A stretch of 64,000 nucleotides of DNA from Georgenia satyanarayanai (GCF_023715365.1 NZ_JAMBNZ010000009.1:1-64000), one strand, 5' to 3'; positions 40,336 through 50,653 are shown, counted from the first letter of the stretch. Translations and numbers: made by a program. Notes: generated by a model not told the origin, from the sequence alone.

Positions 40336-41523
40336 ATGCAGATCGACTGGCTCACGAGCCTGGTTCCCAGTGGCGACGACGTCGTCACCGTCACCTTCGA
40401 CGCGACGCGCGAGTCGGAGAACGGCTACCAAGCCGTGCTCACCCGATGGCGCGACTTGCGCCGCACGCTGGAGGGCCGAGGCGTGAGCGCCCCCACCCTC
40501 GACCACGTCGAGGAACAGGTGCGCGTCCCCACCCACGTCCCCGGCAAGCACGGTCGCGCGATCGTGGCGGGTCCGGAGGGCGTCGTCATCGACCGGGTGC
40601 TGCCCGAACCGCCGTCCGACGACACCGGGGTCGTGGGCCTCGACGCCGTGTCGCTGGCCAAGGTCGCGGACGGCACCGTCGCCTACCTGCTGGCCGAGAT
40701 CGACCGCACGGGGGCCGATCTCACCCTGCAGAGGCACGCCGCCTTCGAGTACGAGGCAGGGGGCGACGAGCTGGACAGCGTGGAGGGCGACCAGGACGTC
40801 ATCAACAAGGTACGCCGTGCCGGGATGGCGACCCGACGCCTGCAGGCCCGCGCCGAGGACTCCTGGGAGCGCAACGCGGAGACCGTCGCCGTGGAGCTGG
40901 ACCGGATCGTCACCGAGCGCCGGCCCGAGCTGCTGCTCCTCACCGGCGACGTCCGGGCCGTCGCGCTCGTGCGCGAGCGGCTGGGTGCGGAGGCCGGGGC
41001 GATCGCCACGGTGCTCGAGGGCGGCTCGCGCGCCGCCGGCGTCAACGAGCAGGCCTTCGAGCGCAAGCTGCACGAGGCGCTGGAGATCTTCCGGGTGCGC
41101 CGCCGCGAGGACGTGCTCGACCGCTTCCGCCAGGAGGAGGGCCGGGACGGGACGGCGACGCAGAGCGTCGACGACGTCGTCGCCGCGCTCTCCCGCGGCC
41201 AGGTTGCCGAGCTGCTCCTGCGGGAGGACACCACGGGGCGCAACTCCCAGCTGCGGCTCCGCAGCCTCTGGGCCGGGGACGGGGCCCTCGAGATCGCCAC
41301 GACCCCCGCCCTCGTCGCCGATCTCGGTGTCAGCGAGCCGCGGGAGGTGCGCGCCGACCTCGCGATCGGCCGGGCCGCCGCGGAGCAGGCGGCAGGTGTG
41401 ACGATCGTCGACGAGGCAGCCGCCGAGCTGGTCGACGGCGTCGGTGCACTGCTCCGGTGGCGGGACGCCTCGACCCCGAGCGAGCACGCCTACAAGGTGA
41501 GCGGGGACAACGCCCGCTCCTGA
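40336..41523 (+). CDS. Rv2629-like bacterial eRF1-fold protein (Vms1/Ankzf1-type family)
   Basis: A 395-residue soluble protein similar to the bacterial archaeo-eukaryotic release factor group that includes Mycobacterium Rv2629. Recognisable blocks are [17 protein letters not shown] at the N-terminus, a central eRF1 domain-2-like region ([50 protein letters not shown]) and the C-terminal [19 protein letters not shown]. Related eukaryotic proteins release stalled nascent chains; the bacterial role is not proven. The protein starts at ATG 40336 after GTGAGG. Confidence 0.72.
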   Translation: MQIDWLTSLVPSGDDVVTVTFDATRESENGYQAVLTRWRDLRRTLEGRGVSAPTLDHVEEQVRVPTHVPGKHGRAIVAGPEGVVIDRVLPEPPSDDTGVVGLDAVSLAKVADGTVAYLLAEIDRTGADLTLQRHAAFEYEAGGDELDSVEGDQDVINKVRRAGMATRRLQARAEDSWERNAETVAVELDRIVTERRPELLLLTGDVRAVALVRERLGAEAGAIATVLEGGSRAAGVNEQAFERKLHEALEIFRVRRREDVLDRFRQEEGRDGTATQSVDDVVAALSRGQVAELLLREDTTGRNSQLRLRSLWAGDGALEIATTPALVADLGVSEPREVRADLAIGRAAAEQAAGVTIVDEAAAELVDGVGALLRWRDASTPSEHAYKVSGDNARS

Positions 41524-41533
41524 CCCCGACCGG

Positions 41534-41560
41534 CGGCGCCGTCCCACGGGGGCGGCGCCG
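41534..41560 (+). terminator. terminator after the Rv2629-like gene
   Basis: A 12-bp stem with one wobble pair (41534-41545 with 41549-41560) and a three-base loop lies 11 bases past the stop. Confidence 0.82.
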
Positions 41561-41584
41561 TCGGCGTGTCCAGTGACGTTCTCG

Positions 41585-41930
41585 TCAGGTCCGACGGACA
41601 ACCGGCTCGGTGCGTGGGCCTGCGTCGAGCCAAGCCCGTCGCTCGCCCCGGACGGCCGCTCGAGAGGCGAGGGCCCATCCCCACGCGAGCGGCAGCAGCG
41701 CGTTGCCCAGGGACGTCACGGTCGTGATGGCGAGCATCAGGGGGAGGAAGAGCACGAGGAGAACCGCGGTCGTCCGCGGCCGGAACCCGCGACGCAGCAG
41801 GAGCGTCCCGAGGGCGATCCCACTGCGGGCGATGACCAGGGCAGCGGCGATGCCGACGAGGAACATCTGGTCGGTCCACGGGGTGAAGTACTCGCCGACG
41901 ACGGACACCGTCATCGTCACGTAGCCGACC
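41585..41930 (-). pseudogene. membrane protein, C-terminal fragment
   Basis: The minus strand reads about 115 codons of a hydrophobic protein end with four likely spans (VTMTVSVVGEY, QMFLVGIAAALVIAR, AVLLVLFLPLMLAI, GNALLPLAWGWALAS), closing at a TGA. At about 41930 the homology to any protein stops and a different gene begins on the other strand. The 5' part is missing, so this is a beheaded gene. Family unknown. Confidence 0.6.
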
Positions 41931-42397
41931 AGCGCCAGATCATCGCCTCGGGCAGCGGGGCACGGGTGGTGATGCTCACGACCTTCGACATGGACGAGTA
42001 CGTCTTCGCCGCCCTGCGGGCCGGCGCGAGCGGGTTCCTCCTCAAGGACGTGCAACCCGAGCTGCTCGTCTCCGGTATCCGTGCGGTGCGTGCCGGTGAG
42101 TCGCTGCTCGCACCGACCGTGACGCGACGCATGATCGAGCTGTTCCTCCAGCGGCCGCGGCCGGTCGACGTCGAGGCCCGAGCGAACCTCGCGACGCTGA
42201 CCGCCCGCGGGTACGAGACCCTGCGGATGCTGGCGCGAGGACTGACGAACGCGGAGATGGCCGCGGAGATGTTCGTGTCGGAGACCACGGTGAAGACACA
42301 CGTCGGCCGGGTGCTCATGAAGCTGGCGCTGCGCGACCGGGTGCAGGCGGTGATCTACGCCTACGAGACAGGCGTCGTCCCCGGCCCGGACGTGTGA
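41930..42397 (+). pseudogene. NarL/LuxR-type response regulator, 5'-truncated
   Basis: The plus strand reads from the second half of a receiver domain (RVVMLTTFDMDEYVFAALRAGASGFLLKD) through a linker to a complete LuxR helix-turn-helix (EMAAEMFVSETTVKTHVGRVLMKL). The phospho-acceptor aspartate and the first half of the receiver are gone, and no start codon or ribosome site fits. The cognate histidine kinase gene, usually just upstream, is also absent. The frame stays open upstream through the antisense of the membrane-protein fragment, which is chance. Confidence 0.78.
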
Positions 42398-42486
42398 CAC
42401 CGCCGGTGAGAGCCGGAGCCAGCGGCTCGGCGTCCACGGCACGGCCACGCAGCCGTCGCGCGGGACCTTGCCCCTAGGATCGGCCC

Positions 42487-42789
42487 ATGAGCGAGACCAT
42501 CCCGGCCGAGCTGGCACGCGCCCGCGGCACGATCGACAACATCGACGCCGCCCTCATCCACCTGCTCGCCGAGCGCTTCAAGTGCACCCAGCGGGTGGGG
42601 CACATCAAGGCCGACCTCGGGCTGCCGGCGTCGGACCCCGGCCGTGAGGCCGAGCAGATCCGGCGCCTGCGCGCGCTCGCCGAGGACGCCGGGCTGGACC
42701 CGGTCTTCGCCGAGAAATTCCTGTCCTTCATCGTCGAGGAAGTCATCCGCCACCACGTCGCGACGGCGGAGTCCCGCCAGGCCGACTGA
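42487..42789 (+). CDS. chorismate mutase (AroQ type)
   Basis: A 100-residue all-helical mutase turning chorismate into prephenate for Phe/Tyr synthesis. The family residues are seen in R-G-TIDNIDAALIHLLAERF, KADLGLP and the third helix FAEKFLSFIVEEVIRHH. There is no signal peptide, so it is the cytosolic form, which in actinobacteria is usually boosted by DAHP synthase. TAGGAT ends six bases before the ATG with no ribosome site. Confidence 0.92.
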   Translation: MSETIPAELARARGTIDNIDAALIHLLAERFKCTQRVGHIKADLGLPASDPGREAEQIRRLRALAEDAGLDPVFAEKFLSFIVEEVIRHHVATAESRQAD

Positions 42790-42800
42790 CCCCCCACCCT

Positions 42801-42865
42801 CCCGCATATGCGCAAAAATCACGGCCGTCGCGAAGCAGCGGCCGTGATTTTTCCGCATATGCGGG
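42801..42865. terminator. long near-perfect hairpin with CATATG palindromes
   Basis: Arms 42801-42827 and 42839-42865 pair at 26 of 27 positions around an 11-base loop. Each arm contains the CCGCATATGCG palindrome followed by an A or T tract, so it works as a terminator in both directions, between chorismate mutase and the convergent FadD gene. A relative lies after ilvE at 20412-20472. Confidence 0.88.
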
Positions 42866-42883
42866 GGATGGAGGTGAGGTGCC

Positions 42884-44704
42884 TCAGGTGCCGTAGATGG
42901 CGTTGACTTCTGCCTCGAAGGCTATTAGGACCTTGGCGCGCTTCACTTTTTGGCTGGGGGTGAGGTAGCCGTTCTCCATGGTGAAGTCGGTCGTGAGGAC
43001 GTTGATCTTGCGGATCGACTCGGCCCGGGAGACCGCCTCGTTGGCGCGCGTGACCGCGCGGTCGAGGGCTGCGAGCACCCGCTCGTCCGTGGCGGCCTGC
43101 TCGACGTTCATCGCGGGCAGGTCGTGGTTGGAGAGCCAGCCGGGCAGCATGTCCTCGTCGAGCGTCACGAGCGCGCCGATGAAGGGACGCCCGTCGCCGA
43201 CGACGACGACCTGGGAGACCAGCGGGTGACCCCGCAGCCGGTCCTCGAGCAGCGCGGGCGCGACGTTCTTGCCGCCGGCCGTCACGATGATCTCCTTCTT
43301 GCGGCCGGTGATGCGCAGGTAGCCGTCGGAGTCGAGCTGGCCGAGGTCGCCGGTGACGAACCAGCCGTCCTCGGTGAAGGCCTCCGCCGTCGCCTCGGCG
43401 TTGTCGTGGTACCCCCGGAAGACGTGGTCGCCCTTGACGAGCACTTGTCCGTCGTCGGCGATCGCCACGCGTGTGCCCGGGTACGGCGGGCCAACCGTGC
43501 CGATCTTCGTGAGGCCGGGACGGTTGACGGTGGTGGGGGCGCCGACCTCGGTGAGCCCGTAACCCTCGAGGACGCCGACGCCGATCCCGCGGAAGAAGTG
43601 GCCCAGCCGCTCGCCCAGGGGGCCGCCACCGGAGATCGCCCACGACAGGTTCCCGCCCATGGCGGCGCGGATCTTCCCGTAGACGAGGCGGTCGGCCAGC
43701 GCGCGCTGCGCCTTGAGCGCTGCGGTGGGTCCGCCGTCGGACTCCAGGGCCCGCGAATAGGTGATCGCGACCTTTGCGCCCCAGCGGAAGATGCGCTGCT
43801 TCGCACCGGCACCCGCCTTGGCGTCGGCCGAGTTGTACACCTTCTCGAAGACGCGCGGGACGGCGAGGAGGAACGTCGGCTTGAAGGCATCGAGGTCCGC
43901 GACGAGGTTCTTCGCATCCGGCACGTGGCCCATCGTCGCGCCGGAGTAGACGCACAGGATCTGGACGAAGCGCGCGAAGACGTGCGCGATCGGCATGAAC
44001 AGCAGGGTCCGCTTGTCCGTGCCGCGGACGACGCCGGAGAAGTTCGGGTCGTCGCTGCCGTTGACGACGAGGCTGACGAAGTTCCCGTGCGTCAGCTCGA
44101 CGCCCTTGGGCCGTCCGGTGGTGCCGGAGGTGTAGATGATCGTCGCGAGGCTCGACATGTCGGCGGCCTCGGCGCGCTCGGTGACCCGTTCGGCAGGGAC
44201 GTCCGTGCCGCGACCGATGACGGTCTCGATGGCGTTCTCGTCCAGGACGAGCACCCGCTCGAGGTGCTCGAGCCGCTCCACCATGGGCTGGAGCATCGCC
44301 GCCATCCCGCGGGTCTCGGCGAAGACGACGCGGGCACCGCAGTTCGACACGATCCACTCGGCCTGGTCGGCGGAGGAGGTCTCGTAGATCGGCACAGGCA
44401 CGGCGCCGGCGGACCAGGCCGCGAAGTCGAGCAGCGACCACTCGTAGCTCGTGTGCGCCATGATCGCCACGCGGTCACCGACCTCCACGCCCAGGCCGAT
44501 GAGGCCCTTGGCGACGGCGGTGACCTCCTCGGCGAAGGTCCGCACGCTCACCGGGACGAACTTCGTGCCCAGGGAGGACTTGCGCTCGAAGATGACGCCG
44601 GCGGGGTCGCGGGCCAGCCGGTCGGCCAGCACCCAGGGCAGGGACATGTGCGGCTCGAGCCGCCCGACCCCGGGCGTGCTCGCCTCGGGACGCTGCTCGT
44701 TCAT
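42884..44704 (-). CDS. long-chain acyl-CoA synthetase (FadD15-like)
   Basis: A 606-residue adenylate-forming enzyme. The ATP motif is IIYTSGTTGRPKGVELTHGN, the adenylation core GYGLTEVGAPTTVN, the hinge TGDLGQLDSDGYLRITGRKKEII and the catalytic lysine near the end in LTPSQKVKR. Similarity to FadD15/AMP-dependent synthetases suggests long fatty acids as substrate. GGAGAGG precedes the ATG at 44704. It lies 85 bp downstream of valS in the same direction. Confidence 0.9.
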   Translation of the reverse strand: MNEQRPEASTPGVGRLEPHMSLPWVLADRLARDPAGVIFERKSSLGTKFVPVSVRTFAEEVTAVAKGLIGLGVEVGDRVAIMAHTSYEWSLLDFAAWSAGAVPVPIYETSSADQAEWIVSNCGARVVFAETRGMAAMLQPMVERLEHLERVLVLDENAIETVIGRGTDVPAERVTERAEAADMSSLATIIYTSGTTGRPKGVELTHGNFVSLVVNGSDDPNFSGVVRGTDKRTLLFMPIAHVFARFVQILCVYSGATMGHVPDAKNLVADLDAFKPTFLLAVPRVFEKVYNSADAKAGAGAKQRIFRWGAKVAITYSRALESDGGPTAALKAQRALADRLVYGKIRAAMGGNLSWAISGGGPLGERLGHFFRGIGVGVLEGYGLTEVGAPTTVNRPGLTKIGTVGPPYPGTRVAIADDGQVLVKGDHVFRGYHDNAEATAEAFTEDGWFVTGDLGQLDSDGYLRITGRKKEIIVTAGGKNVAPALLEDRLRGHPLVSQVVVVGDGRPFIGALVTLDEDMLPGWLSNHDLPAMNVEQAATDERVLAALDRAVTRANEAVSRAESIRKINVLTTDFTMENGYLTPSQKVKRAKVLIAFEAEVNAIYGT

Positions 44705-44789
44705 CGGTCGATCCTCTCCCCGGGAGTGGCTCCCGGGTGCTCGGTCGTGCGGCGACGGGCGCGCGGGGCACGCCCGTCGCGGGGGCTGG

Positions 44790-47501
44790 TCAGCGCGTCT
44801 TGGCCGGGGGCTCGTCCAGCTCGTGGGCGCCGACGACGGCGTCCTCGAGGTCGGCGCGGCCCATGACCTCGAGGTCACCGCGCACCCGGCCCGCGGCGCG
44901 CAGGTCGGCGAGCGCGTGGCCGATGCGGTCGACGTCGGAGGAGGGCAGCTCCAGACGCACCCGGGCGAAGGTCGTCCGCTGGGACACCTTCGCCTCGGAC
45001 TTCACCTTCCGCAGGGCCGCGAGGGCCTTGCCGGTGGCGTGGAGGAGCGCGGGGTCGGCGTCGGTCACGGCCTGGCGCAGCGGCGCGGCCGAGGGCCACG
45101 CAGCCGCGTGCACCGACCCGCTGCGCCACCAGCTCCACACCTCCTCGGTCGCGAAGGGCAGGAACGGGGCGAGCAGCCGCAGGACGACGTCGGTGGTGAT
45201 CGCCAGCGCGGTCCGCGCCGAGGCGACCTCGGTGGGCGTGTACCCGTTCGCGGTGGAGCCGTAGGCGCGGTCCTTGACGAGCTCGAGGTAGTCGTCGCAG
45301 AAGGTCCAGAAGAAGGTCTCGGTCAGCTCCAGGGCGCGGGTGTGGTCGTAGCGCTCCAGCGCCGTCGTCGCGCTCTCGACGACGTCGGCCAGCCCGGCGA
45401 GGAGCGAGCGGTCCAGCGGCTCGGTGACCGCGGCGACGTCGAGGCTCGCCGGGGTGTCCCCGCCCATGGTGAGCGCGAACCTCGAGGCGTTGAGGACCTT
45501 GATCGCCAGGCGGCGGCCGATCTTCATCTGGCCGGTGTCGAAGGCCGCGTCGGTGCCCAGGCGCGCCGAGGCCGCCCAGTAGCGGACGGCGTCGGCGCCG
45601 TGCTCCTGGAGCAGGCCGAGCGGCGTGACGACGTTGCCCTTGGACTTGGACATCTTCTTGCGGTCCGGGTCCAGGATCCAGCCGGAGATCGCGGTATCGC
45701 GCCACGGCAGGGAGTCGAACTCCAGGTGCGCGCGGACCATCGTGGAGAACAGCCACGTACGGATGATGTCCTGGCCCTGGGGGCGCAGGTCCATGGGGAA
45801 GACTCGGGAGAAGAGGTCCTCGTCGCGCAGCCAGCCGCCGGCGATCTGCGGGGTGAGCGAGGAGGTGGCCCAGGTGTCCATGATGTCGACCTCGCCGACG
45901 AAGCCGCCCGGCTTGCCGCGCTGGTCCTCGGTGTAGCCCGCCGGGACGTCGGTGCTCGGGTCGAGCGGGAGCAGGTCCTCCGACGGCGTGAGCACGAGCT
46001 CGTGGTCGACGTCGCCGTTCTCGTCGACGGCGTACCAGACCGGGATCGGGACGCCGAAGAAGCGCTGGCGGGAGATGAGCCAGTCGCTGTTGAGGCCCTC
46101 GACCCAGTTGGTGTAGCGCACCCGCATGAAGTCGGGGTGGAAGCCCAGCTCGCGGCCGCGCTCGAGGAGTCCCTCGCGCAGGTCGCGGCCCTGGGAGTCG
46201 GTGCCGGGACGGCCGCCGTTGCGGATGTACCACTGGCGCGAGGTGACGATCTCGAGCGGCTTGTCGCCCTTCTCGAAGAAGTTCGTCTTGCGCTGGGTGG
46301 CGACCGGCTCGCCGTCGAGGTCGCCGCTGGTGCGCAGCGCGTCGACGATCTCCTTGCGGGCGGTGAAGGTCGTCCTCCCGGCCAGGGACTGCTCCCACAG
46401 CTCGACGGCGGCGGGCTGGGCGACCCACTCCGGCGCCTCGGCCAGGAGACGGCCGTCGCGGCGGACGACCGGGCGGGTGGGCAGGTCGAGCTCGCGCCAC
46501 CACTGGACGTCGGTGAGGTCACCGAAGGTGCAGCACATCGCGATGCCCGCGCCCTTGTCCATCTCGGCGGCCGGGTGGGCGAGCACCGGGACCTCGACCT
46601 CGAAGAGGGGGGAACGGACCGTGGTGCCGAACAGCGGCTGGTAGCGCTCGTCATCGGGGTGGGCGATGAGGGCGACGACGGCGGGCAGCAGCTCCGGGCG
46701 CGTCGTCTCGATGTGGACCTTGCCGTCCGTCACCTGCTCCAGGTCGGCGCCGGCGGCCGGGTCGGTGAGGTGGAAGGCGACCCGGTGGTAGTGGCCCGGG
46801 TAGTCGCGCGCCTCGAGCTCGGCCTGGGCGACGGCGGTCTGGAAGGTGACGTCCCACAGGCCCGGAGCGGCGGCCTGGTAGGCCTCGCCGCGGGCGAGGT
46901 TGCGCAGGAACGCGGCCTGCGCGACGAGCTGGGACTCGCGCCCGATGGTCTGGTAGTGCAGCGACCAGTCCACGCTCAGGCCGAGGTGACGCCACAGCGC
47001 CTCGAACTGCTTCTCGTCCTCCTGGGTGAGGCGCTCGCACAGCTCGACGAAGTTACGACGGGAGATGGGCTGCTGGTCGGCCGCCTTGACGCTCTTGCCC
47101 TCACCGCCGTCGTGCGGGGGCACGAAGTCCGGCACGTAGGGAAGCGTGGGGTCCACGCGCACGCCGTAGTAGTTCTGCACGCGGCGCTCGGTGGGCAGGC
47201 CGTTGTCGTCCCAGCCCATCGGGTAGAAGACGCGCTTGCCGGTCATCCGCTTGTAGCGGGCCACGACGTCGGTGTGCGTGTAGGAGAACACGTGGCCCAC
47301 GTGGAGGGAGCCGGAGACCGTGGGCGGCGGGGTGTCGATCGAGTAGACCTGCTCGCGGGTGGCGGTGCGGTCAAAGGCGTAGGTGCCCTGCTCGGCCCAG
47401 CGCTCGTCCCACCTCTCCTCCAGGCCGTCGAGGCTGACCTTGTCCGGGACGGACGAGGTGGGCAGCGGGGCGGCGGGGGTGGGGTCGTGCGCGTCGGTCA
47501 T
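44790..47501 (-). CDS. valS: valine--tRNA ligase
   Basis: A 903-residue class Ia synthetase. The ATP motifs are HVGH in PTVSGSLHVGHVFSY and KMSKS in DRKKMSKSKGN; the editing domain inserts around 200-400. The C-terminal coiled-coil arm typical of E. coli ValS is not obvious, which suggests the other bacterial/archaeal-like lineage found in some actinobacteria. The ATG at 47501 follows CAATCT by six bases; a GTG at 47519 is an alternative. It is divergent from the GH84 gene. Confidence 0.95.
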   Translation of the reverse strand: MTDAHDPTPAAPLPTSSVPDKVSLDGLEERWDERWAEQGTYAFDRTATREQVYSIDTPPPTVSGSLHVGHVFSYTHTDVVARYKRMTGKRVFYPMGWDDNGLPTERRVQNYYGVRVDPTLPYVPDFVPPHDGGEGKSVKAADQQPISRRNFVELCERLTQEDEKQFEALWRHLGLSVDWSLHYQTIGRESQLVAQAAFLRNLARGEAYQAAAPGLWDVTFQTAVAQAELEARDYPGHYHRVAFHLTDPAAGADLEQVTDGKVHIETTRPELLPAVVALIAHPDDERYQPLFGTTVRSPLFEVEVPVLAHPAAEMDKGAGIAMCCTFGDLTDVQWWRELDLPTRPVVRRDGRLLAEAPEWVAQPAAVELWEQSLAGRTTFTARKEIVDALRTSGDLDGEPVATQRKTNFFEKGDKPLEIVTSRQWYIRNGGRPGTDSQGRDLREGLLERGRELGFHPDFMRVRYTNWVEGLNSDWLISRQRFFGVPIPVWYAVDENGDVDHELVLTPSEDLLPLDPSTDVPAGYTEDQRGKPGGFVGEVDIMDTWATSSLTPQIAGGWLRDEDLFSRVFPMDLRPQGQDIIRTWLFSTMVRAHLEFDSLPWRDTAISGWILDPDRKKMSKSKGNVVTPLGLLQEHGADAVRYWAASARLGTDAAFDTGQMKIGRRLAIKVLNASRFALTMGGDTPASLDVAAVTEPLDRSLLAGLADVVESATTALERYDHTRALELTETFFWTFCDDYLELVKDRAYGSTANGYTPTEVASARTALAITTDVVLRLLAPFLPFATEEVWSWWRSGSVHAAAWPSAAPLRQAVTDADPALLHATGKALAALRKVKSEAKVSQRTTFARVRLELPSSDVDRIGHALADLRAAGRVRGDLEVMGRADLEDAVVGAHELDEPPAKTR

Positions 47502-47581
47502 GGGACCAGATTGTTCCACGCTCCCAGGAGAGCCGGGCTGCCCCGTCCGTGTCGGTGAGGCGTTGTAGAGTGACGCCCGTC

Positions 47582-50500
47582 ATGAACTGCACGTCCATGG
47601 GGGTACTCGTGTCTGTTGTCCACCCGTCCTCGTCTGTCACCCGTTGGCTCACCGCGGCGGGCGCGGCGCTCGCGGCCACCGGCCTCGTCGCTGCCGGCCT
47701 GCTCGGCCCCGCAGCCCCGGCGGACGCCGCGGTGCCGGTCGATGAGATCGTCCCACCGCCGCAGGAGGCGGCCATGCACGGGGCGGAGGTGGACCTCTCC
47801 GGCGAGGTGACGATCGTCGCTGCCGAGGACATCGACACCGTCGCGCTCGCGGCGCTCGAGGAGCTCGTCACCGGGGTGGGCGGCAGCCCGACGGTGACCG
47901 ACACGGCACCGGATGCGGGCGTCGCCGTCCACCTCGGAGCGGGCACCACGGACGTCGAGGCGATGCTGGACGTCCTCGGGGTGGAGGGCACCGACACGCT
48001 GCCGTCCGAGGGCTACGTGCTCGCCACGGGTGACGTTGACGGCGTGCGCACGCTGGTCCTCGCGGGAGCCGACGCCCGTGGCACCTACTACGCGACCCAG
48101 ACGCTGCGCCAGGTGGTGAGCGACGGTGTCGTGCCGGCGCTACGCGTGCGGGACTACCCGCTCATGCCGATCCGCGGCGCGATCGAGGGCTTTTACGGCA
48201 TCCCGTGGTCCCACGAGGCACGCCTGGACCTGCTCGAGTTCTCCGGGGCGCACAAGCTCAACACCTACATCTACACGCCCAAGGACGACCTCCTGCTGCG
48301 CGCCCAGTGGCGCGAGCTCTACGAGGGCGAGGAGCTCGAGCGCATGGCCGAGCTCGTCGAGCAGGCGGGCGAGCACCACGTCGACTTCACCTTCGCGCTG
48401 TCCCCGGCCAATGACATGTGCTACTCCTCCGACGAGGACTACAAGGCGACGATCGCCAAGTTCGAGCAGCTCCGGGACCTCGGCGTGGACTCCTTCTACG
48501 TCGCGCTCGACGACATCCCGCTGACCTTCCACTGCGACGCCGACCGTGAGCGCTACCCGAACGAGGGCAACTGGTACTGGCTCGCGGACGCGCAGACCGA
48601 CTACCTCAACCGCATCCAGACCGAGTGGATCGAGCCCAACGGGCTGCAGGACCTGCAGACCGTGCCGACGAACTACGCAGGTTCCGGCGAGGACCCCTAC
48701 AAGGGCCGCTTCGGTGACCGCCTCGACGAGGACGTCCGCGTCCAGTGGACGGGCGAGGGTGTCTTCTCCGACACCATCACGGTGGAGTCCGTGCAGCGTG
48801 CCTCGCAGAGCTACCGCACCGACCACCTGTACATCTGGGACAACTTCCCGGTGAACGACGGGCGGCGCGACCGACTCTTCCTCAACCCGCTCACCGGCCG
48901 TGACCCGTACCTCTACGAGCACATCGACGGTTTCACCTCCAACCCGATGATCCAGCCGTACGCCTCGTGGCCGGCGCTGGCCAACTACGCCGACTACACG
49001 TGGAACGGCCCGGCCTACGACGCCGAGGCCTCGATGGCCGCCGTGCTGCGCGAGCTTGCCGGGTCGGACGCCACCGTGCGTGAGGCGCTCACCGCCTTTG
49101 CGGACCTCAACCAGTTCTGGCCCTACCCGGCGGACCGGGAGGGGCAGGAGCGCGCTCCGGAGCTCAGCGCCGACATCGCGGCGTTCTGGAGGGCGTACGA
49201 GGCCGGGGACGACGACGGTGAGGAGGCGCTCGCAGACCGGCTCGCCGTGATCGGGGCGCTGCCCGAGACCCTGCCGCAGATGGCGGAACCGGGCTTCGCG
49301 AGCGACGTCGAGCCCTGGGCCGCGGCGGCCGCGCAGTGGGCCACGGCGCTCGAGCGCGACGTCGACATGCTCGCCGCGGTGGCCGAGCGCCACGGCATCC
49401 CGGCAGCGGCGGCCTTCCTCGCCGCCCGCGAGCAGATCGAGCTCACGGACGAGGCGACGGTCGACGACCAGGGCGAGGACGGTGTCCTGCGTCCCGACGT
49501 CATCGTCCCCACGGTGGGGGACGGGGCGTTCGAGCAGTTCGACGCGGACGCCGTCGCCGCCTTCGCCGAGTGGCTCGGCGTCGAGCCCGCCCCGCCGGTC
49601 GTGGGCTACCCGGCAACGGCCACGAGCTCGATGGGCACCTACCAGGACTACGCCGTCGACCGCATGACCGACGGGGACCAGGAGTCGCTCTACTGGTCCA
49701 ACGAGACAGCGCGGACCGGGGACTACGTCCAGGTCGACCTCGGGGAGCCGCGCGAGGTGGGGCGGGTCGCCGTGCACCAGGCCGACTCCGACAACGAGGG
49801 CGGGGACAGGTTCTCCGACGCCACCCTCCAGTACTCGCTCGACGGCGAGGAGTGGACGGACATCGAGGACTTCACCGACACGTCCGTCGCGGTCGCCGAC
49901 CTCGACGAGCCGGTGACGGCCCGTTACGTCCGTCTCGTCGCGAACGCCGACAACTCCGGCGGTGCGTGGGTCAAGGTGCGCGAGTTCGTCGTCTCGGCAG
50001 CGTCCCCGGTCGAGACCAACCTGCCGAGCGCCGAGGGCGCGGGCGTGGGGCGGGCCTTCGACGGCGACCTCCTCACCGCCTACCGCGCCGCCGGTGCGCC
50101 GCAGGAGGGCGCCTTCGCCTCCGTGGTTTTCCCCGAGCCTCGGCCGGTCGGGTCGGTGACGGTCATCGGAACCGGGGCCGGCACGATCGAGGTGCTCGCC
50201 GAGGGGCAGTGGCAGGCGGTCGGCACCCTCGACGCCGACGTCGCCTTCCACGAGGCGGCCGTGGACCTCGGGACCGTGGAGGGCGTGCGGCTCGTGTTCG
50301 CGGCAGGCTCCCCGGCGCCGCTCATCCACGAGGTCATCACCCGCGAGGGCGGTCCGGTCGGGGAGGACCCGACGGAGGAGCCGAGCGAGGAGCCGACGGA
50401 GGAGCCGAGCGAGGAGCCCACGGCGGAGCAGCCCACGCCCACCGACCCGGTCACCGATCCAGGTGAGCCCACCGCGCCGGTCGGTGGCCCCGACCAGGGC

Positions 50501-50614
50501 GGGCGACTGCCCACGACGGGTGTCGCCGGCGCCGACCTCCTCCTCACGGCGGGGCTGGTCGCGCTGCTCGGTGGCCTGCTCCTGACGCTGGCCCACCGCC
50601 GCCGTCGAGCCTGA
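47582..50614 (+). CDS. wall-anchored GH84 beta-N-acetylglucosaminidase
   Basis: A 1010-residue exported enzyme. The signal peptide ends near residue 50 (PADAA); a GH20b-like domain (about 50-190) is followed by the GH84 barrel, with RGAIEGFYGIPWS and the catalytic pair D310-D311 in YVALDDIPL. A helical linker, a CBM32/F5-8 domain (YPATATSSMGTYQDY, YVQVDLGEPREVG), a second beta-rich domain, a Pro/Glu/Thr spacer and LPTTG with a hydrophobic tail and RRRR end the protein. It should cleave GlcNAc from glycoproteins or hyaluronan at the cell surface. The start could also be ATG 47597. Confidence 0.9.
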   Translation: MNCTSMGVLVSVVHPSSSVTRWLTAAGAALAATGLVAAGLLGPAAPADAAVPVDEIVPPPQEAAMHGAEVDLSGEVTIVAAEDIDTVALAALEELVTGVGGSPTVTDTAPDAGVAVHLGAGTTDVEAMLDVLGVEGTDTLPSEGYVLATGDVDGVRTLVLAGADARGTYYATQTLRQVVSDGVVPALRVRDYPLMPIRGAIEGFYGIPWSHEARLDLLEFSGAHKLNTYIYTPKDDLLLRAQWRELYEGEELERMAELVEQAGEHHVDFTFALSPANDMCYSSDEDYKATIAKFEQLRDLGVDSFYVALDDIPLTFHCDADRERYPNEGNWYWLADAQTDYLNRIQTEWIEPNGLQDLQTVPTNYAGSGEDPYKGRFGDRLDEDVRVQWTGEGVFSDTITVESVQRASQSYRTDHLYIWDNFPVNDGRRDRLFLNPLTGRDPYLYEHIDGFTSNPMIQPYASWPALANYADYTWNGPAYDAEASMAAVLRELAGSDATVREALTAFADLNQFWPYPADREGQERAPELSADIAAFWRAYEAGDDDGEEALADRLAVIGALPETLPQMAEPGFASDVEPWAAAAAQWATALERDVDMLAAVAERHGIPAAAAFLAAREQIELTDEATVDDQGEDGVLRPDVIVPTVGDGAFEQFDADAVAAFAEWLGVEPAPPVVGYPATATSSMGTYQDYAVDRMTDGDQESLYWSNETARTGDYVQVDLGEPREVGRVAVHQADSDNEGGDRFSDATLQYSLDGEEWTDIEDFTDTSVAVADLDEPVTARYVRLVANADNSGGAWVKVREFVVSAASPVETNLPSAEGAGVGRAFDGDLLTAYRAAGAPQEGAFASVVFPEPRPVGSVTVIGTGAGTIEVLAEGQWQAVGTLDADVAFHEAAVDLGTVEGVRLVFAAGSPAPLIHEVITREGGPVGEDPTEEPSEEPTEEPSEEPTAEQPTPTDPVTDPGEPTAPVGGPDQGGRLPTTGVAGADLLLTAGLVALLGGLLLTLAHRRRRA

Positions 50615-50617
50615 GCG

Positions 50618-50653
50618 CAGCGCCGGGGCCGTCCACGAACGGCCCCGGCGCTG
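50618..50653 (+). terminator. GH84 gene terminator
   Basis: A perfect 15-bp stem (50618-50632 with 50639-50653) with a six-base loop starts four bases after the stop. Confidence 0.87.

Noticed and set aside
42487-42789. Toxin-antitoxin interpretation of the small gene near the deletion scar
   Set aside because: The protein is a clear AroQ chorismate mutase.
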